DNA of 64,000 bases from Verrucomicrobiota bacterium JB023 (GTDB taxonomy: Bacteria > Verrucomicrobiota > Verrucomicrobiia > Verrucomicrobiales > Akkermansiaceae). The DNA is taken from NCBI GenBank assembly GCA_030673895.1, contig JAUTCR010000044.1, forward strand, positions 55,697-119,696. Direction: 5' to 3'. Shown here piece by piece: positions 33,360 through 41,561 of this stretch (position 1 is the stretch's first letter; each line of letters starts with the position of its first letter). The notes beneath the pieces were generated by a model. The model ran no database searches. It saw only the letters and a program-made list of their open reading frames with translations, and was not told where the DNA came from. The translations under genes and the position numbers were made by a program.

Positions 33360-34073
33360 ATGCCGGATCTTTCCATCGTCGTCCCCGCCCACAACGAGGA
33401 GGCCTTCATTGAGCCTTGTCTACGGGGAATTCAGCGGGCCCAAGCGGAGGCGGAGATGGAGGTCGAGTTGATTGTGGTCTTGAACCGCTGCACGGACCGA
33501 ACTGAGGAGATCGCCCGTCGGTTCGGTGCGATCATTGTCCGCGAGGATGAAGCTAATCTATCGAAAATCCGCAATGCGGGTGTTGCTGCGGCGAGCTCAC
33601 CCATCGTGGTGACCTGTGATGCTGATAGCATCCCTCATCAGAAAATCTTCGCGGTGATTCGTGAGAAACTGGCCAGTGGCCGGTTCGTGGGAGGTGGAAC
33701 AGTTACCTTACCCGAGCGTTGGTCGATCGGCATCTTCGCGAGCCTCATGGCCATCATGCCCTACCTTATCTGGCACCGCGTCTCCTTCGGCCTTTTCTGG
33801 TTCCGGGCCGAGGATTTTCGGGCGATTGGTGGCTTTGATGAGCGGATGCTCTCTGTCGAGGATCTGGATATGGCCCGGCGGCTACGGGCGCATGGGAGGA
33901 AGACGGGAAGGAAGTTCGGAACCATTGTCCGTGCTCCGCTGACGACTTCTTGCCGCAAGTTCGATCAATTCGGCGACTGGTATCTCCTCACCGATCCCGT
34001 CGGCATCTGGCGGGCCTTCGGGGGAAGCAACCGCGCCGTCGCCGACAAGTATTGGTATGAGGTGGGCCGTTAG
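33360..34073 (+). CDS. Family 2 glycosyltransferase
   Basis: 237 residues from the ATG at 33360. A GT-A fold is clear: MPDLSIVVPAHNEEAFIEPCL, VELIVVLNRCTDRTEEIARRFGA, SKIRNAGVAAASSPIVVTCDADSIPH with the metal-binding D-x-D, and FWFRAEDFRAIGGFDERMLSVEDLDMARRLR with the acceptor-site E-D. There is one hydrophobic stretch (FASLMAIMPYLIWHRVSFGLFWF) near the middle. It transfers a sugar to an envelope or secreted acceptor. The frame is open far upstream but overlaps the divergent PhyH gene, so the internal ATG is preferred. Confidence 0.88.
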   Translation: MPDLSIVVPAHNEEAFIEPCLRGIQRAQAEAEMEVELIVVLNRCTDRTEEIARRFGAIIVREDEANLSKIRNAGVAAASSPIVVTCDADSIPHQKIFAVIREKLASGRFVGGGTVTLPERWSIGIFASLMAIMPYLIWHRVSFGLFWFRAEDFRAIGGFDERMLSVEDLDMARRLRAHGRKTGRKFGTIVRAPLTTSCRKFDQFGDWYLLTDPVGIWRAFGGSNRAVADKYWYEVGR

Positions 34074-34077
34074 GGCC

Positions 34078-36033
34078 TCACTTAATGAAGTGGTGGTGCA
34101 GGATGTGCAGGGTGAGGAGGTGATTGAGCAAGGTGTCCTTGCGAACCAGGGAGGTGGGGTCATTGTCCGCCCGGTAGTCGTTGAGGAATTGAGTGACCCG
34201 CTCTGGCGAACAAATGCCAGCATCTTTAACCGAATCCTCGGTGAGGAAGGAGGAGATGAGCTCGCCGACTTTGGCCTTCTTCGCTTCATCCGTATGGGCG
34301 GGTGGCGCCATGAAGGCGAATTTTTCCCGCTTGTAGAGCACCTCGGGGAGGACGCCTTTGACGGCCTCGCGCAGGACGTGCTTCTCGATATTGCCCTTGA
34401 TGCGCAGGCTGGGGGGGACATCGACGGCGGCAGCGGCGAGCTTGTGGTCGAGGAAGGGGGGGCGTGATTCCATGGAGTTGGCCATATCCACGCGGTCGCC
34501 GCCCCAGTTGAGGATCTGCCCCTCCAGCTGGCACTTCGACCAAGTGTATTGGGCGATGTCGAGAGGGTGGCGGCCATCGAGCATGTCCTTATCGAGACGC
34601 GAGGCGATTTCGCCAATGGGATCGTAGTCCCTGAGCTCATGGGCCACATCGTCCGCCAAGAGTGGGCGGGCGAGGTCGAGGGTGTCCATCCACGGCTGGA
34701 TCCAGGAAGGAGTGAAGCCGCAGAGCACATCCCAATCGGCGTGGTGCCGCTGGTTCTCGGCAAGAATGGCCCCCTTGAAGAGCTTGTTCGTTTTCTCCAG
34801 CGCGGCTTGATATTGTGCACGAACGTCGGCGGGTTCATGGCTGAGCCCGTGGAGGAACATGTCTCGCTTGAGAGCGGGGTAGCCGGCGAATAACTCGTCC
34901 GCACCTTCCCCGGTCACCACGCAGCGATAGCCGGAGTCCCAGACTGTCTTCGACATCAAATTCTTGGCGACGCCGAGCGTGTTGTAAAAGGTCCGCTCGC
35001 AGTGCCAGACGGTGTCGATGTAGTTCTGCCCGTAGAGGTCGGCGGCCTTCAGATTGATGACGTGCTGGTCGGCGTTCATCGATTCCGCCATTTCGCGGGC
35101 GATAGGGGCCTCATCGTAGTTGTCGTCATCAAAGGAGATGGTGTAGGCCTTGACCGGGCTCTGCATGGCCCCGCTGGCGAGACCGAGGATGCAGCAGGAA
35201 TCAATGCCGCCGGAGAGGTAGCAGCCGACGGGGACATCGGCCTCCAGCCGCAGGACGATGGCGTCGATGAGTTCGGCGCGGATGCGCTCGACGTGTTCTT
35301 GCTCGTCGAATTCCTTGGGACGCTCCTCTTCATGCGGGAATTCGTAATCCCAATACCGGTGCTGGGTGATATCGAGGCGACCGTCCCGCTTTCTGATACG
35401 GAGGAAGTGGCCGGGAGAAAGGGAGTGCACGCCCTGGAAGGCGCTCATGCCGGGGGCGATGGTCTGCATCAGCTGATGCAGTGCGGCCTTGGGATCGAGC
35501 CGGGCCTCGACCTCGGGATGGGCGATAACGGCCTTGGCCTCCGAGCCCCAGACGACAAGGTCCTTGCTGTCAGAGACGTGGTAGAAGAGTGGGCGGACGC
35601 CGAAGCGGTCGCGGACGAGGATGAGCTCGTCTTCCTGCTGATCGTAGAGGGCAAAGGCGAACTCGCCGCGTAAGTGCTCGGTGAAGTCGAGGCCGAACTT
35701 GCGGTAGAGGCCAATGGCAATCTCGGAGTCCGACTTGGTCAGGAAGCGGTCGCCCTCGGCCATGAGGGTGGCGCGGTGGCGCTTGAAGTCATAGAACTCG
35801 CCATTGACGGTGAGGACGTAGCGCTTGTCGACAGCGTGCAAGGGCTGCGCCCCGTGCTCGAAGTCGTTGATGGTGAGGCGAGAGTGTCCGAGGGCGAGGC
35901 CGCGCTCGCGGTTGAGGTACTGGTTGAAGGCATCAGGTCCGCGGTGCTTGATGGTTTCGAGCTGTCCGTTGACGATGTCAGCGGTGTTGTCGCTGAGCGG
36001 TTTGGTTGAGAAGTATCCGGCGATTCCACACAT
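34078..36033 (-). CDS. asnB: Asparagine synthase (glutamine-hydrolysing)
   Basis: 651 residues. The Ntn glutaminase half begins with the catalytic Cys (MCGIAGYF) and includes IKHRGPDAFNQY, LALGHSRLTI, LTVNGEFYDF and FGVRPLFYH. The synthetase half has VPVGCYLSGGIDSCCILGLA (the ATP-pyrophosphatase SGGxDS loop) and VVTGEGADELFAGYP. It transfers glutamine amide nitrogen to aspartate or another carboxylate through an adenylate. With 651 residues it is of the longer class found in bacteria (AsnB/AsnO); such enzymes sometimes amidate envelope compounds, an alternative to asparagine synthesis. Confidence 0.95.
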   Translation of the reverse strand: MCGIAGYFSTKPLSDNTADIVNGQLETIKHRGPDAFNQYLNRERGLALGHSRLTINDFEHGAQPLHAVDKRYVLTVNGEFYDFKRHRATLMAEGDRFLTKSDSEIAIGLYRKFGLDFTEHLRGEFAFALYDQQEDELILVRDRFGVRPLFYHVSDSKDLVVWGSEAKAVIAHPEVEARLDPKAALHQLMQTIAPGMSAFQGVHSLSPGHFLRIRKRDGRLDITQHRYWDYEFPHEEERPKEFDEQEHVERIRAELIDAIVLRLEADVPVGCYLSGGIDSCCILGLASGAMQSPVKAYTISFDDDNYDEAPIAREMAESMNADQHVINLKAADLYGQNYIDTVWHCERTFYNTLGVAKNLMSKTVWDSGYRCVVTGEGADELFAGYPALKRDMFLHGLSHEPADVRAQYQAALEKTNKLFKGAILAENQRHHADWDVLCGFTPSWIQPWMDTLDLARPLLADDVAHELRDYDPIGEIASRLDKDMLDGRHPLDIAQYTWSKCQLEGQILNWGGDRVDMANSMESRPPFLDHKLAAAAVDVPPSLRIKGNIEKHVLREAVKGVLPEVLYKREKFAFMAPPAHTDEAKKAKVGELISSFLTEDSVKDAGICSPERVTQFLNDYRADNDPTSLVRKDTLLNHLLTLHILHHHFIK

Positions 36034-36094
36034 GGTTTTGAGAGGTAAAGAGGGGTGTCGTTAGGGTCGTTAATTCGAGGGCGTGATGATCGGG

Positions 36095-36113
36095 CCCATG
36101 GCCAGGCCATGGG
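36095..36113. repeat. Perfect 9-1-9 palindrome between pyrB and asnB
   Basis: CCCATGGCC-A-GGCCATGGG is a perfect inverted repeat in the 109-base gap between the pyrB stop and the asnB start. A one-base loop makes it a poor RNA hairpin, and no U tract follows; an operator for asnB or pyrB readthrough control is possible. Confidence 0.5.
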
Positions 36114-36142
36114 TGAGTCCCGTGGGTAGAGGTCGCGCTGAT

Positions 36143-37234
36143 CTAGAGTTTGTCCAGATCAGGTAGAGAATCCAGTCGGCCAAGAACCGACATCAGGAGA
36201 GCTTGGCGAATGAAGACGGCCCCGTGGGCTTGCGAGAAGTAGAGATTGTGAGGCGTCTTATCGAGAGAGGAGTCCAGCTCGTCGAGGCGGGCCAGCGGAT
36301 GGAGAATGACCGCGTCTTCCTTGAGCGGGCTGTTGGAATCCAGCTTAAAGCGGGCGTCGAGGTTCTTGTAGGAGTCGCCGAGGAAGGCGATGGAATTCAT
36401 GTAGATCACATCGAGGTCGGCGATCGTCTCCTGGATGTCATTGGTGACGCCGTATTCGATGCCGGCGGCGGTGAGGTGATCGATGACGTCGGAGCCGAAG
36501 GGATCCGCCATCTCCGAGATGACGGTGACCTTCTTGATGTGGTCCTTGAAGAGCAGAGCCATCAGGAGGAAGGACTTGACCGCGCGCATGGAGCCCGGGG
36601 TGCCGAGGATGCCAAGGTGCAGCTGATTTTCCCGGTTCGGGTTGGGTTCCGCGAGAGAGGGCTTCCACTTGAGGATGGCGAACCAGTCTGCCAGGGCCTG
36701 GGTCGGGTGCTCGCCGGAGCCATTGCCGGCATTGATGAGGGGGATGCGCAGGTTGTTGAGAATTTGCTCCGGCGCATCGGTTTCGGTATGCCGCATGATG
36801 ACGAGGTCGGCATAGGCATTGAACATTTCGCCAATGTCACCCAAGGATTCGCCCTTGGCCTGACCTGTGGTCGTGCCATCGGCGATGGAGATCACCTTGC
36901 CGCCGAGGCGGTGGACCGAGCTCTCGAAGGAGATGCGGGTCCGCGTGGAGGGCTCGAAGAAGGCGGTGACGGCGATTTTGCCGTCGAGGGGGTGGTAGGG
37001 CCAGACTTCGATCTTCTCGAGAATGGCGGCCAGTTTGCAGAGTTCAGCGACTTGCCCGAAGGAGAACTGGGTGGCGGAGAGGATATTTTGTCCCTCCAGC
37101 GAGCGCAGCTTGTCGAGCTGCAGAGGATTATTGTTGAAGAGATCCGAAGGTTCCGGCCGCGTGGCCTCGGAGTCCGAAGGGGGTTCGAGGAAGGGCGTTT
37201 GGCGATTTTCTTCGATTGGGGTTTCTTCGTTCAT
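36143..37234 (-). CDS. pyrB: Aspartate carbamoyltransferase catalytic subunit with N-terminal extension
   Basis: About 363 residues. ATCase motifs: the carbamoyl-phosphate loop TAFFEPSTRTRISFESS, GESLGDIGEMFNAYADLVIMRH, NAGNGSGEHPTQALADWFAI, and HPLARLDELDSSLD (the aspartate loop). Residues 1-45 or so are an acidic, Pro-rich extension absent from typical 305-330-residue PyrB proteins. The enzyme makes N-carbamoyl-aspartate in pyrimidine synthesis. There is no pyrI or pyrC next to it. It follows the small membrane peptide of the symporter, with the start chosen at the ATG at 37234, since the upstream TTG would overlap that gene. Confidence 0.94.
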   Translation of the reverse strand: MNEETPIEENRQTPFLEPPSDSEATRPEPSDLFNNNPLQLDKLRSLEGQNILSATQFSFGQVAELCKLAAILEKIEVWPYHPLDGKIAVTAFFEPSTRTRISFESSVHRLGGKVISIADGTTTGQAKGESLGDIGEMFNAYADLVIMRHTETDAPEQILNNLRIPLINAGNGSGEHPTQALADWFAILKWKPSLAEPNPNRENQLHLGILGTPGSMRAVKSFLLMALLFKDHIKKVTVISEMADPFGSDVIDHLTAAGIEYGVTNDIQETIADLDVIYMNSIAFLGDSYKNLDARFKLDSNSPLKEDAVILHPLARLDELDSSLDKTPHNLYFSQAHGAVFIRQALLMSVLGRLDSLPDLDKL

Positions 37235-37239
37235 GGTGT

Positions 37240-37359
37240 TTACCAAAGGCTTTTATTTTTGAGGTCCCGGATGAGGAGCGTGACGAGACAGAGGAAGGCC
37301 AGCGCCGTCCAGATGAGGGCGGCGTAGATGACGAATGTGAGGAAGGAGACGGAGAACAT
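37240..37359 (-). CDS. Small membrane protein, probable symporter accessory subunit (39 residues)
   Basis: The minus strand from the ATG at 37359 encodes 39 residues: one transmembrane helix (MFSVSFLTFVIYAALIWTA, then LAFLCLVTLLI) followed by a basic tail (RDLKNKSLW) and TAA. It lies 24 bases after the sodium:solute symporter stop and just before pyrB. Small single-helix proteins directly after SSS or NSS transporter genes are known (symporter small accessory protein; MetS for MetP), and the position and topology fit. It is too short to be listed by most callers. Function is inferred from position. Confidence 0.7.
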   Translation of the reverse strand: MFSVSFLTFVIYAALIWTALAFLCLVTLLIRDLKNKSLW

Positions 37360-37383
37360 GATCTCGCGAGAGGGCGGGGTAGT

Positions 37384-38808
37384 TTAATCGCTTTTCGGGA
37401 TGATGCGAGCAATCAGAGTCATGAGCATGGAAACGGCTGCTCCTACTAGGGATGCCGTATACCAGCCGATTGCGAAGTAGAAGTAGAGCCCCGTCGCGCA
37501 GGCGAGGATGATCCCGAGCAAAACGGTGGGGCGATGCAGTCGCTTCCAGAATAGTCCCCCAATCACCGGCCAGATGAGGGAGGCGACCAGAGGCCCGGAT
37601 GCGTAGAGGATCTGATAGAGCGGGAGGCGGGGCAGAGCGAGGGCCCAGGCCACCAGGCCGGTGCCGATGATGACGAGAGAGGCTGCCTTGCGGAAGCTGG
37701 CCTCGGTCAGCTTCTTGCCGAAGGCGTGCTGAGGGACATCCTTGAGGAGGAGATCCGAGGTGGCTGCGAGAAGGGAGTCAATGGATGAGGCAATGGAGCA
37801 GAAGAGGACGACGAGGATGAGGATGCCTGAGATGGCCCCGAAGCCCGCATCAGCCAGAACATACTGGGCGACGGCAGGACCAATTTGATTCGTATTGGTG
37901 ACATTGATGCCCAAGGGGCCCGCGCTGAGGGCGATGAAACCGGCCGCGATGGGAATCGGGAACCAGCAAAGCCCGGCTAGGGTGAAGGCCTTGGGAGCAA
38001 TCCCCTCCCGCATGGCGAAGGTTCGCGACCACCAGACATTATTGTGGAAGACCTCGCCGAAGCCGAAGAGCATGATATTGAAAAAGGAGAGCAGAGCCAC
38101 GGGCATGTAGGACTGCATGAGCATCGGCTGACGCTCGGCGAGGAGAGAGTGGGTCTCGGGAATATCGATGCGGGTCAGCACGAGGGCTCCGATGAGAATG
38201 ATGCCGAAAAGGATGATCAGGCTCTGGATGAAGTCGGTGCCTACCACGGCATAGAGCCCGCCGAAGAGGGTGTAGAGGACACAGACGAGGAGGATGATCG
38301 ACATCCCCACCTTGTAGTCGATGCCCGTGAGGACATTAAGAAGCTCACCGCCGGCCACCGCCATGGTGACGAGCCAGGAGAGGGAGTAAACGAGCGTAAT
38401 GATGAGGAAGAGGACCCAACCCGCCTTGCCGAACTTGAGGTGGAAGAAGTCTCCTGCCGTTGTCCCCTCCGGCAGTAATTTGCGGATCCGCACCGCCATG
38501 GGAGCGAAGAGAAAGAGACCGAAGGAGGCTGTCGCATAGGCCAGCACGCCCCAGAGCCCTTGCTCGTAGGCGAACTGCGGGGCGAGCATGATCGTATTGG
38601 AGGTGATCCATGTCGCCATCACTGTCGCGGAGCCGAAGGCGAGGCCAATATTGCGGCCCGCCAGCATGAAGCCCTCCGAGTCCTTGGCCTTGCGGCCCCA
38701 GTAAAATCCTAGAAAGACCCAGACGATGCTGAGGGTGAGGACGACGGCCCAGGCCGTTTGGGAAGAGAGTGCGGCCACGCTGAGGTAATGGTTTTCTGGC
38801 AAGAGCAA
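37384..38808 (-). CDS. Sodium:solute symporter (SSS family)
   Basis: About 474 residues with 12-13 predicted transmembrane helices. Family features: FYWGRKAKDSEGFMLAGRNIG, MATWITSNTIMLAPQFAYEQG, SLSWLVTMAVAGGELLNVLTG, LYTLFGGLYAVVGTDFIQSLIILFG, and SSIDSLLAATSDLLLKDV, the Na2-site-like SxxDS region. The substrate is not certain; pantothenate, solute/amide and nucleobase transporters share these traits. The frame is open to 38934, but that would overlap the upstream gene by over 100 bases; TTG at 38808 or GTG at 38778 are the realistic starts. It is part of an operon with the FnIII-like gene and the 39-residue peptide. Confidence 0.88.
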   Translation of the reverse strand: MLLPENHYLSVAALSSQTAWAVVLTLSIVWVFLGFYWGRKAKDSEGFMLAGRNIGLAFGSATVMATWITSNTIMLAPQFAYEQGLWGVLAYATASFGLFLFAPMAVRIRKLLPEGTTAGDFFHLKFGKAGWVLFLIITLVYSLSWLVTMAVAGGELLNVLTGIDYKVGMSIILLVCVLYTLFGGLYAVVGTDFIQSLIILFGIILIGALVLTRIDIPETHSLLAERQPMLMQSYMPVALLSFFNIMLFGFGEVFHNNVWWSRTFAMREGIAPKAFTLAGLCWFPIPIAAGFIALSAGPLGINVTNTNQIGPAVAQYVLADAGFGAISGILILVVLFCSIASSIDSLLAATSDLLLKDVPQHAFGKKLTEASFRKAASLVIIGTGLVAWALALPRLPLYQILYASGPLVASLIWPVIGGLFWKRLHRPTVLLGIILACATGLYFYFAIGWYTASLVGAAVSMLMTLIARIIPKSD

Positions 38809-38818
38809 GGTGCGGAGA

Positions 38819-39313
38819 TCAATTGAGGTTTCGGGAAGAGAAAAAACCGTGGATGATGGCAATTGCCGTGGCGAGAACCACGATGGATCCGAGCCAGAGA
38901 AGGCGCACAACCTTGGATCTCTCGACGAAGTCATTCTTCACCTGCAAGGGGGACGACCAGTCGCCCGCAGGCAGCTCGCCGGTGGCCGCCCGTCGGACGC
39001 GGAAGCGGTGATCCCCTTCGGCCAAGCCACTGATTACGCGGGTGGCATCCCGACCTGTAGGCAGGATGAAGGGCTCGGAACCTGGCGGCGTGTGCTCAAG
39101 CTCGTATTGGGGGGTGGTAGTCTGGTCATCAGATTTCCAAGTCAATTGAATGACTCCGCTATCAGTTTGGAGCGCCTTGCCGGGGTCCTCGACATCAAAG
39201 GCAGGAGGGCTCGCGAGTGCGGGGCTTGCAATGAGGCATAGCAAGCCGACTAAGAAAGAGATGACGACTCTCGCTCTTTTGGAGACGGGAAAATCGATGC
39301 CCGAGCCAAACAT
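38819..39313 (-). CDS. Exported single-pass membrane protein with fibronectin type III-like domain
   Basis: About 164 residues from the ATG at 39313 (a GTG at 39358 is an alternative). A signal peptide (ARVVISFLVGLLCLIASPALA) is followed by a beta-sandwich of FnIII type (VIQLTWKSDDQTTTPQYELEHTP, ATRVISGLAEGDHRFRVRRA, the Y-x-L-E and L-x-x-G-x-H-x-F-R-V-R pattern) and a C-terminal membrane helix (LLWLGSIVVLATAIAIIHGFF). It is predicted to face the periplasm. It is the first gene of the symporter operon, so it may be a substrate-presenting or assembly partner (inference). Confidence 0.72.
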   Translation of the reverse strand: MFGSGIDFPVSKRARVVISFLVGLLCLIASPALASPPAFDVEDPGKALQTDSGVIQLTWKSDDQTTTPQYELEHTPPGSEPFILPTGRDATRVISGLAEGDHRFRVRRAATGELPAGDWSSPLQVKNDFVERSKVVRLLWLGSIVVLATAIAIIHGFFSSRNLN

Positions 39314-39443
39314 ATAGCGGGCATCCCGCAAGGCATTTTCTTGGGAAGCTTTTGTCACAGATGATGAATCGCATTCACCAGGTGGCTGGAAAATGCGGAT
39401 CGTTCCCTTGTTGTTTGCCTGAATTCGTGCGACGCCTCTCCTA

Positions 39444-40721
39444 ATGAGTACGGAAACCCTGACGGCTGAGCCCGTCGTCCAAATGGAGCGCTTTCGCGAA
39501 CGCTTGAAGGAGTTGAGCCAGATCGGCCTGGATGCCGAGCAGGGCGGGCTCTACCGGATGGCCTTCACCGAGGGAGATATGGAGGGTCGGGCCTGGCTGG
39601 CCCGGCAGATGGAGGAGATCGGCCTGACGGTGGAGCGGGACGGTGCTGCCAATATCAGTGGTCGTTTGGAAGGGACTGATCCGGATGCGCCAGTCATTTT
39701 AGTAGGTTCCCACCTGGATACAGTTCCCTGCGCGGGGACCCTGGATGGCTCGCTGGGAGTGCTGGCGGGCCTTGAGTGTGTGCAGGCAATGAAAGAGGCA
39801 GGCATCCAGCCCAAGCATTCGATCGAGGTCGTCTCATTCTCGGATGAGGAGGGCCGCTTCGGGGGCATGTTCGGCTCCCAGTCGGTCGCGGGCCAAGTGA
39901 CGCCTGATACCCTGCACAATGCGCGTGATCTGAATGGGGTGAAGCTGGCGGACGTGATGGAGCGGCAGGGTATGGACCCGTGGCTTGCCCTGGAGGCCCG
40001 GCGGGATCCACAGAGCCTCCTTTGCTATCTGGAGCTTCACATCGAGCAAGGCCCCGTGCTGGATACGGCCCGGGAGCAAGTGGGCTTGGTCGAGGACATC
40101 ACCGGGCTCTTCAAGTGGGGCATCACCCTGCGCGGCGAGGCCAATCATGCGGGCACCACGCCCATGGAGATGCGGCAAGACGCCTTCCTCGGGATGGCCG
40201 AGTTCGCCTATCAGATCCCTAGGATCCTTGAGGAGAATGGTAGTGAGCGCTCGCGGGCAACGGTTGGTAAGGCCGAGCTTTTTCCCGGTTCGGCAAACAC
40301 CGTGCCCGGTGAGGCCCGCTTCTCCCTTGATGTGCGGGATACCGATCCTGAGGTCCTCAAGGAACTCGCCAGCCAGTTTCGCCGCGCCCTTTCTGCCATC
40401 GCGCGACGGCGCCAGCTGATGTTCGAGTTCACCGTGGAGAGTGAGATTGAGCCTGTCGCATGTCACCGCCCGCTCATCAATCTCTTGGAGGAAAAGGCGC
40501 GCAAGAGCAGCCTCTCTTACCGGCGCATGCCCTCGGGCGCGGCTCATGATGCCCAGATTATGGCCACCATCACGCCCACCGTCATGCTCTTCACTCCGTC
40601 CCGGGGCGGTAAGAGTCACTCCCCTGCAGAGTGGACCTCGTGGGACGATATCCAGGCGGCAAGTCAGCTCCTGCTCGACACGCTTGTCGTGTTGGGGGAA
40701 AAGGGCTTGCCCAATTCATGA
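39444..40721 (+). CDS. M20 family Zn-dependent amidohydrolase (N-carbamoyl-amino-acid hydrolase / allantoate amidohydrolase type)
   Basis: 425 residues. Metal-binding blocks are GSHLDTVPCAGTLDGSLGVLAGLE (His and bridging Asp), FSDEEGRFGGMFGS (catalytic Glu pair), LELHIEQGPVLD (His), and MPSGAAHDAQIM near the end with a late His (KSHSPAEW). GEANHAGTTPMEMRQD is the lid-domain substrate-binding block. The family hydrolyses ureido bonds of N-carbamoyl amino acids, allantoate or ureidoglycine. The next gene overlaps by 4 bases, so the two form a pathway pair. It is divergent from the symporter operon. Confidence 0.93.
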   Translation: MSTETLTAEPVVQMERFRERLKELSQIGLDAEQGGLYRMAFTEGDMEGRAWLARQMEEIGLTVERDGAANISGRLEGTDPDAPVILVGSHLDTVPCAGTLDGSLGVLAGLECVQAMKEAGIQPKHSIEVVSFSDEEGRFGGMFGSQSVAGQVTPDTLHNARDLNGVKLADVMERQGMDPWLALEARRDPQSLLCYLELHIEQGPVLDTAREQVGLVEDITGLFKWGITLRGEANHAGTTPMEMRQDAFLGMAEFAYQIPRILEENGSERSRATVGKAELFPGSANTVPGEARFSLDVRDTDPEVLKELASQFRRALSAIARRRQLMFEFTVESEIEPVACHRPLINLLEEKARKSSLSYRRMPSGAAHDAQIMATITPTVMLFTPSRGGKSHSPAEWTSWDDIQAASQLLLDTLVVLGEKGLPNS

Positions 40722-41458
40722 CTGCCCCGAATCAAGACCCGATGCCCGAGCCAGAACGTCGCCGTGACTACGCGGAAGCCTTCCTGCATCACCCCGATCG
40801 CAAGAAGGCCCTGCGGCAGAAGCGCCTCGCCCTGCTCTGCATCGACGTGCAGTATCTCGATGCCGCTCCGGGGTACGGGCTCTTCGCGGAGCCCGACGCC
40901 TCGGGAGTGACTGAGGAGGGCCAGCATTACTACTTCTCCCGGCTTGAGAACACCGTTCTGCCCAATATGCGTCGCCTGCAGAATGTGTTCCGGGATTCCA
41001 ATCTCGAGGTCATCCATTGCCGGATCTGCGCCCTCACCAAGGATGGCCGGGACCGCTCCAGCGGTCACAAGCGCCTCAACCTTCTGGCTGCTCCGGGCAG
41101 CAAGGAGGCCGAGTTCATCGATATGGTCGCGCCCCGGGGCGATGAGATCGTGATGAATAAGACGGCGAGCGGCACCTTCTCCTCCACTAATCTCCACTAC
41201 GTCCTGCAAAACATCGGCATCGACCTCCTCTACATGTGCGGGGTCTATACCAATGAATGTGTGGAAACGACGGCCCGCGATGCCTGCGACCTAGGCTACT
41301 TTGTGACCGTTATCGACGATGCCTGCGCCACCGTCTCTGATGAGCTGCACCGGGCCTCGCTGGAGGTTCTCGAATACCGATATGCGAGCGTGATGACGAC
41401 GACCGGCGTGGCAACCGAGATTCGCCGCGAGACAAGCTGGCGGCAGGATGAGCGATAA
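40718..41458 (+). CDS. Isochorismatase-family cysteine hydrolase
   Basis: 246 residues. Catalytic triad candidates: Asp in LALLCIDVQYLD, Lys in IVMNKTASGTFSSTNL, and Cys in GVYTNECVETTARDACDLGY. The region following (VTVIDDACATVSDELHRASL) is the standard family block. Members hydrolyse isochorismate, biuret, N-carbamoylsarcosine, ureidoacrylate or nicotinamide. Translational coupling to an M20 ureido-hydrolase points to a ureido or carbamoyl substrate such as N-carbamoyl compounds, not isochorismate (inference). The 35-residue N-terminal extension is basic and helical. Confidence 0.92.
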   Translation: MTAPNQDPMPEPERRRDYAEAFLHHPDRKKALRQKRLALLCIDVQYLDAAPGYGLFAEPDASGVTEEGQHYYFSRLENTVLPNMRRLQNVFRDSNLEVIHCRICALTKDGRDRSSGHKRLNLLAAPGSKEAEFIDMVAPRGDEIVMNKTASGTFSSTNLHYVLQNIGIDLLYMCGVYTNECVETTARDACDLGYFVTVIDDACATVSDELHRASLEVLEYRYASVMTTTGVATEIRRETSWRQDER

Positions 41459-41561
41459 ATCGGATTGTTTGTCAATCCTGCTGGCAGCAGTCCATCAAAC
41501 CCTCATCCCGTTGATAGAATCCCTTTCGCCGCGGTCCGGTTCGTGCTAGGGAGATCGCGCG

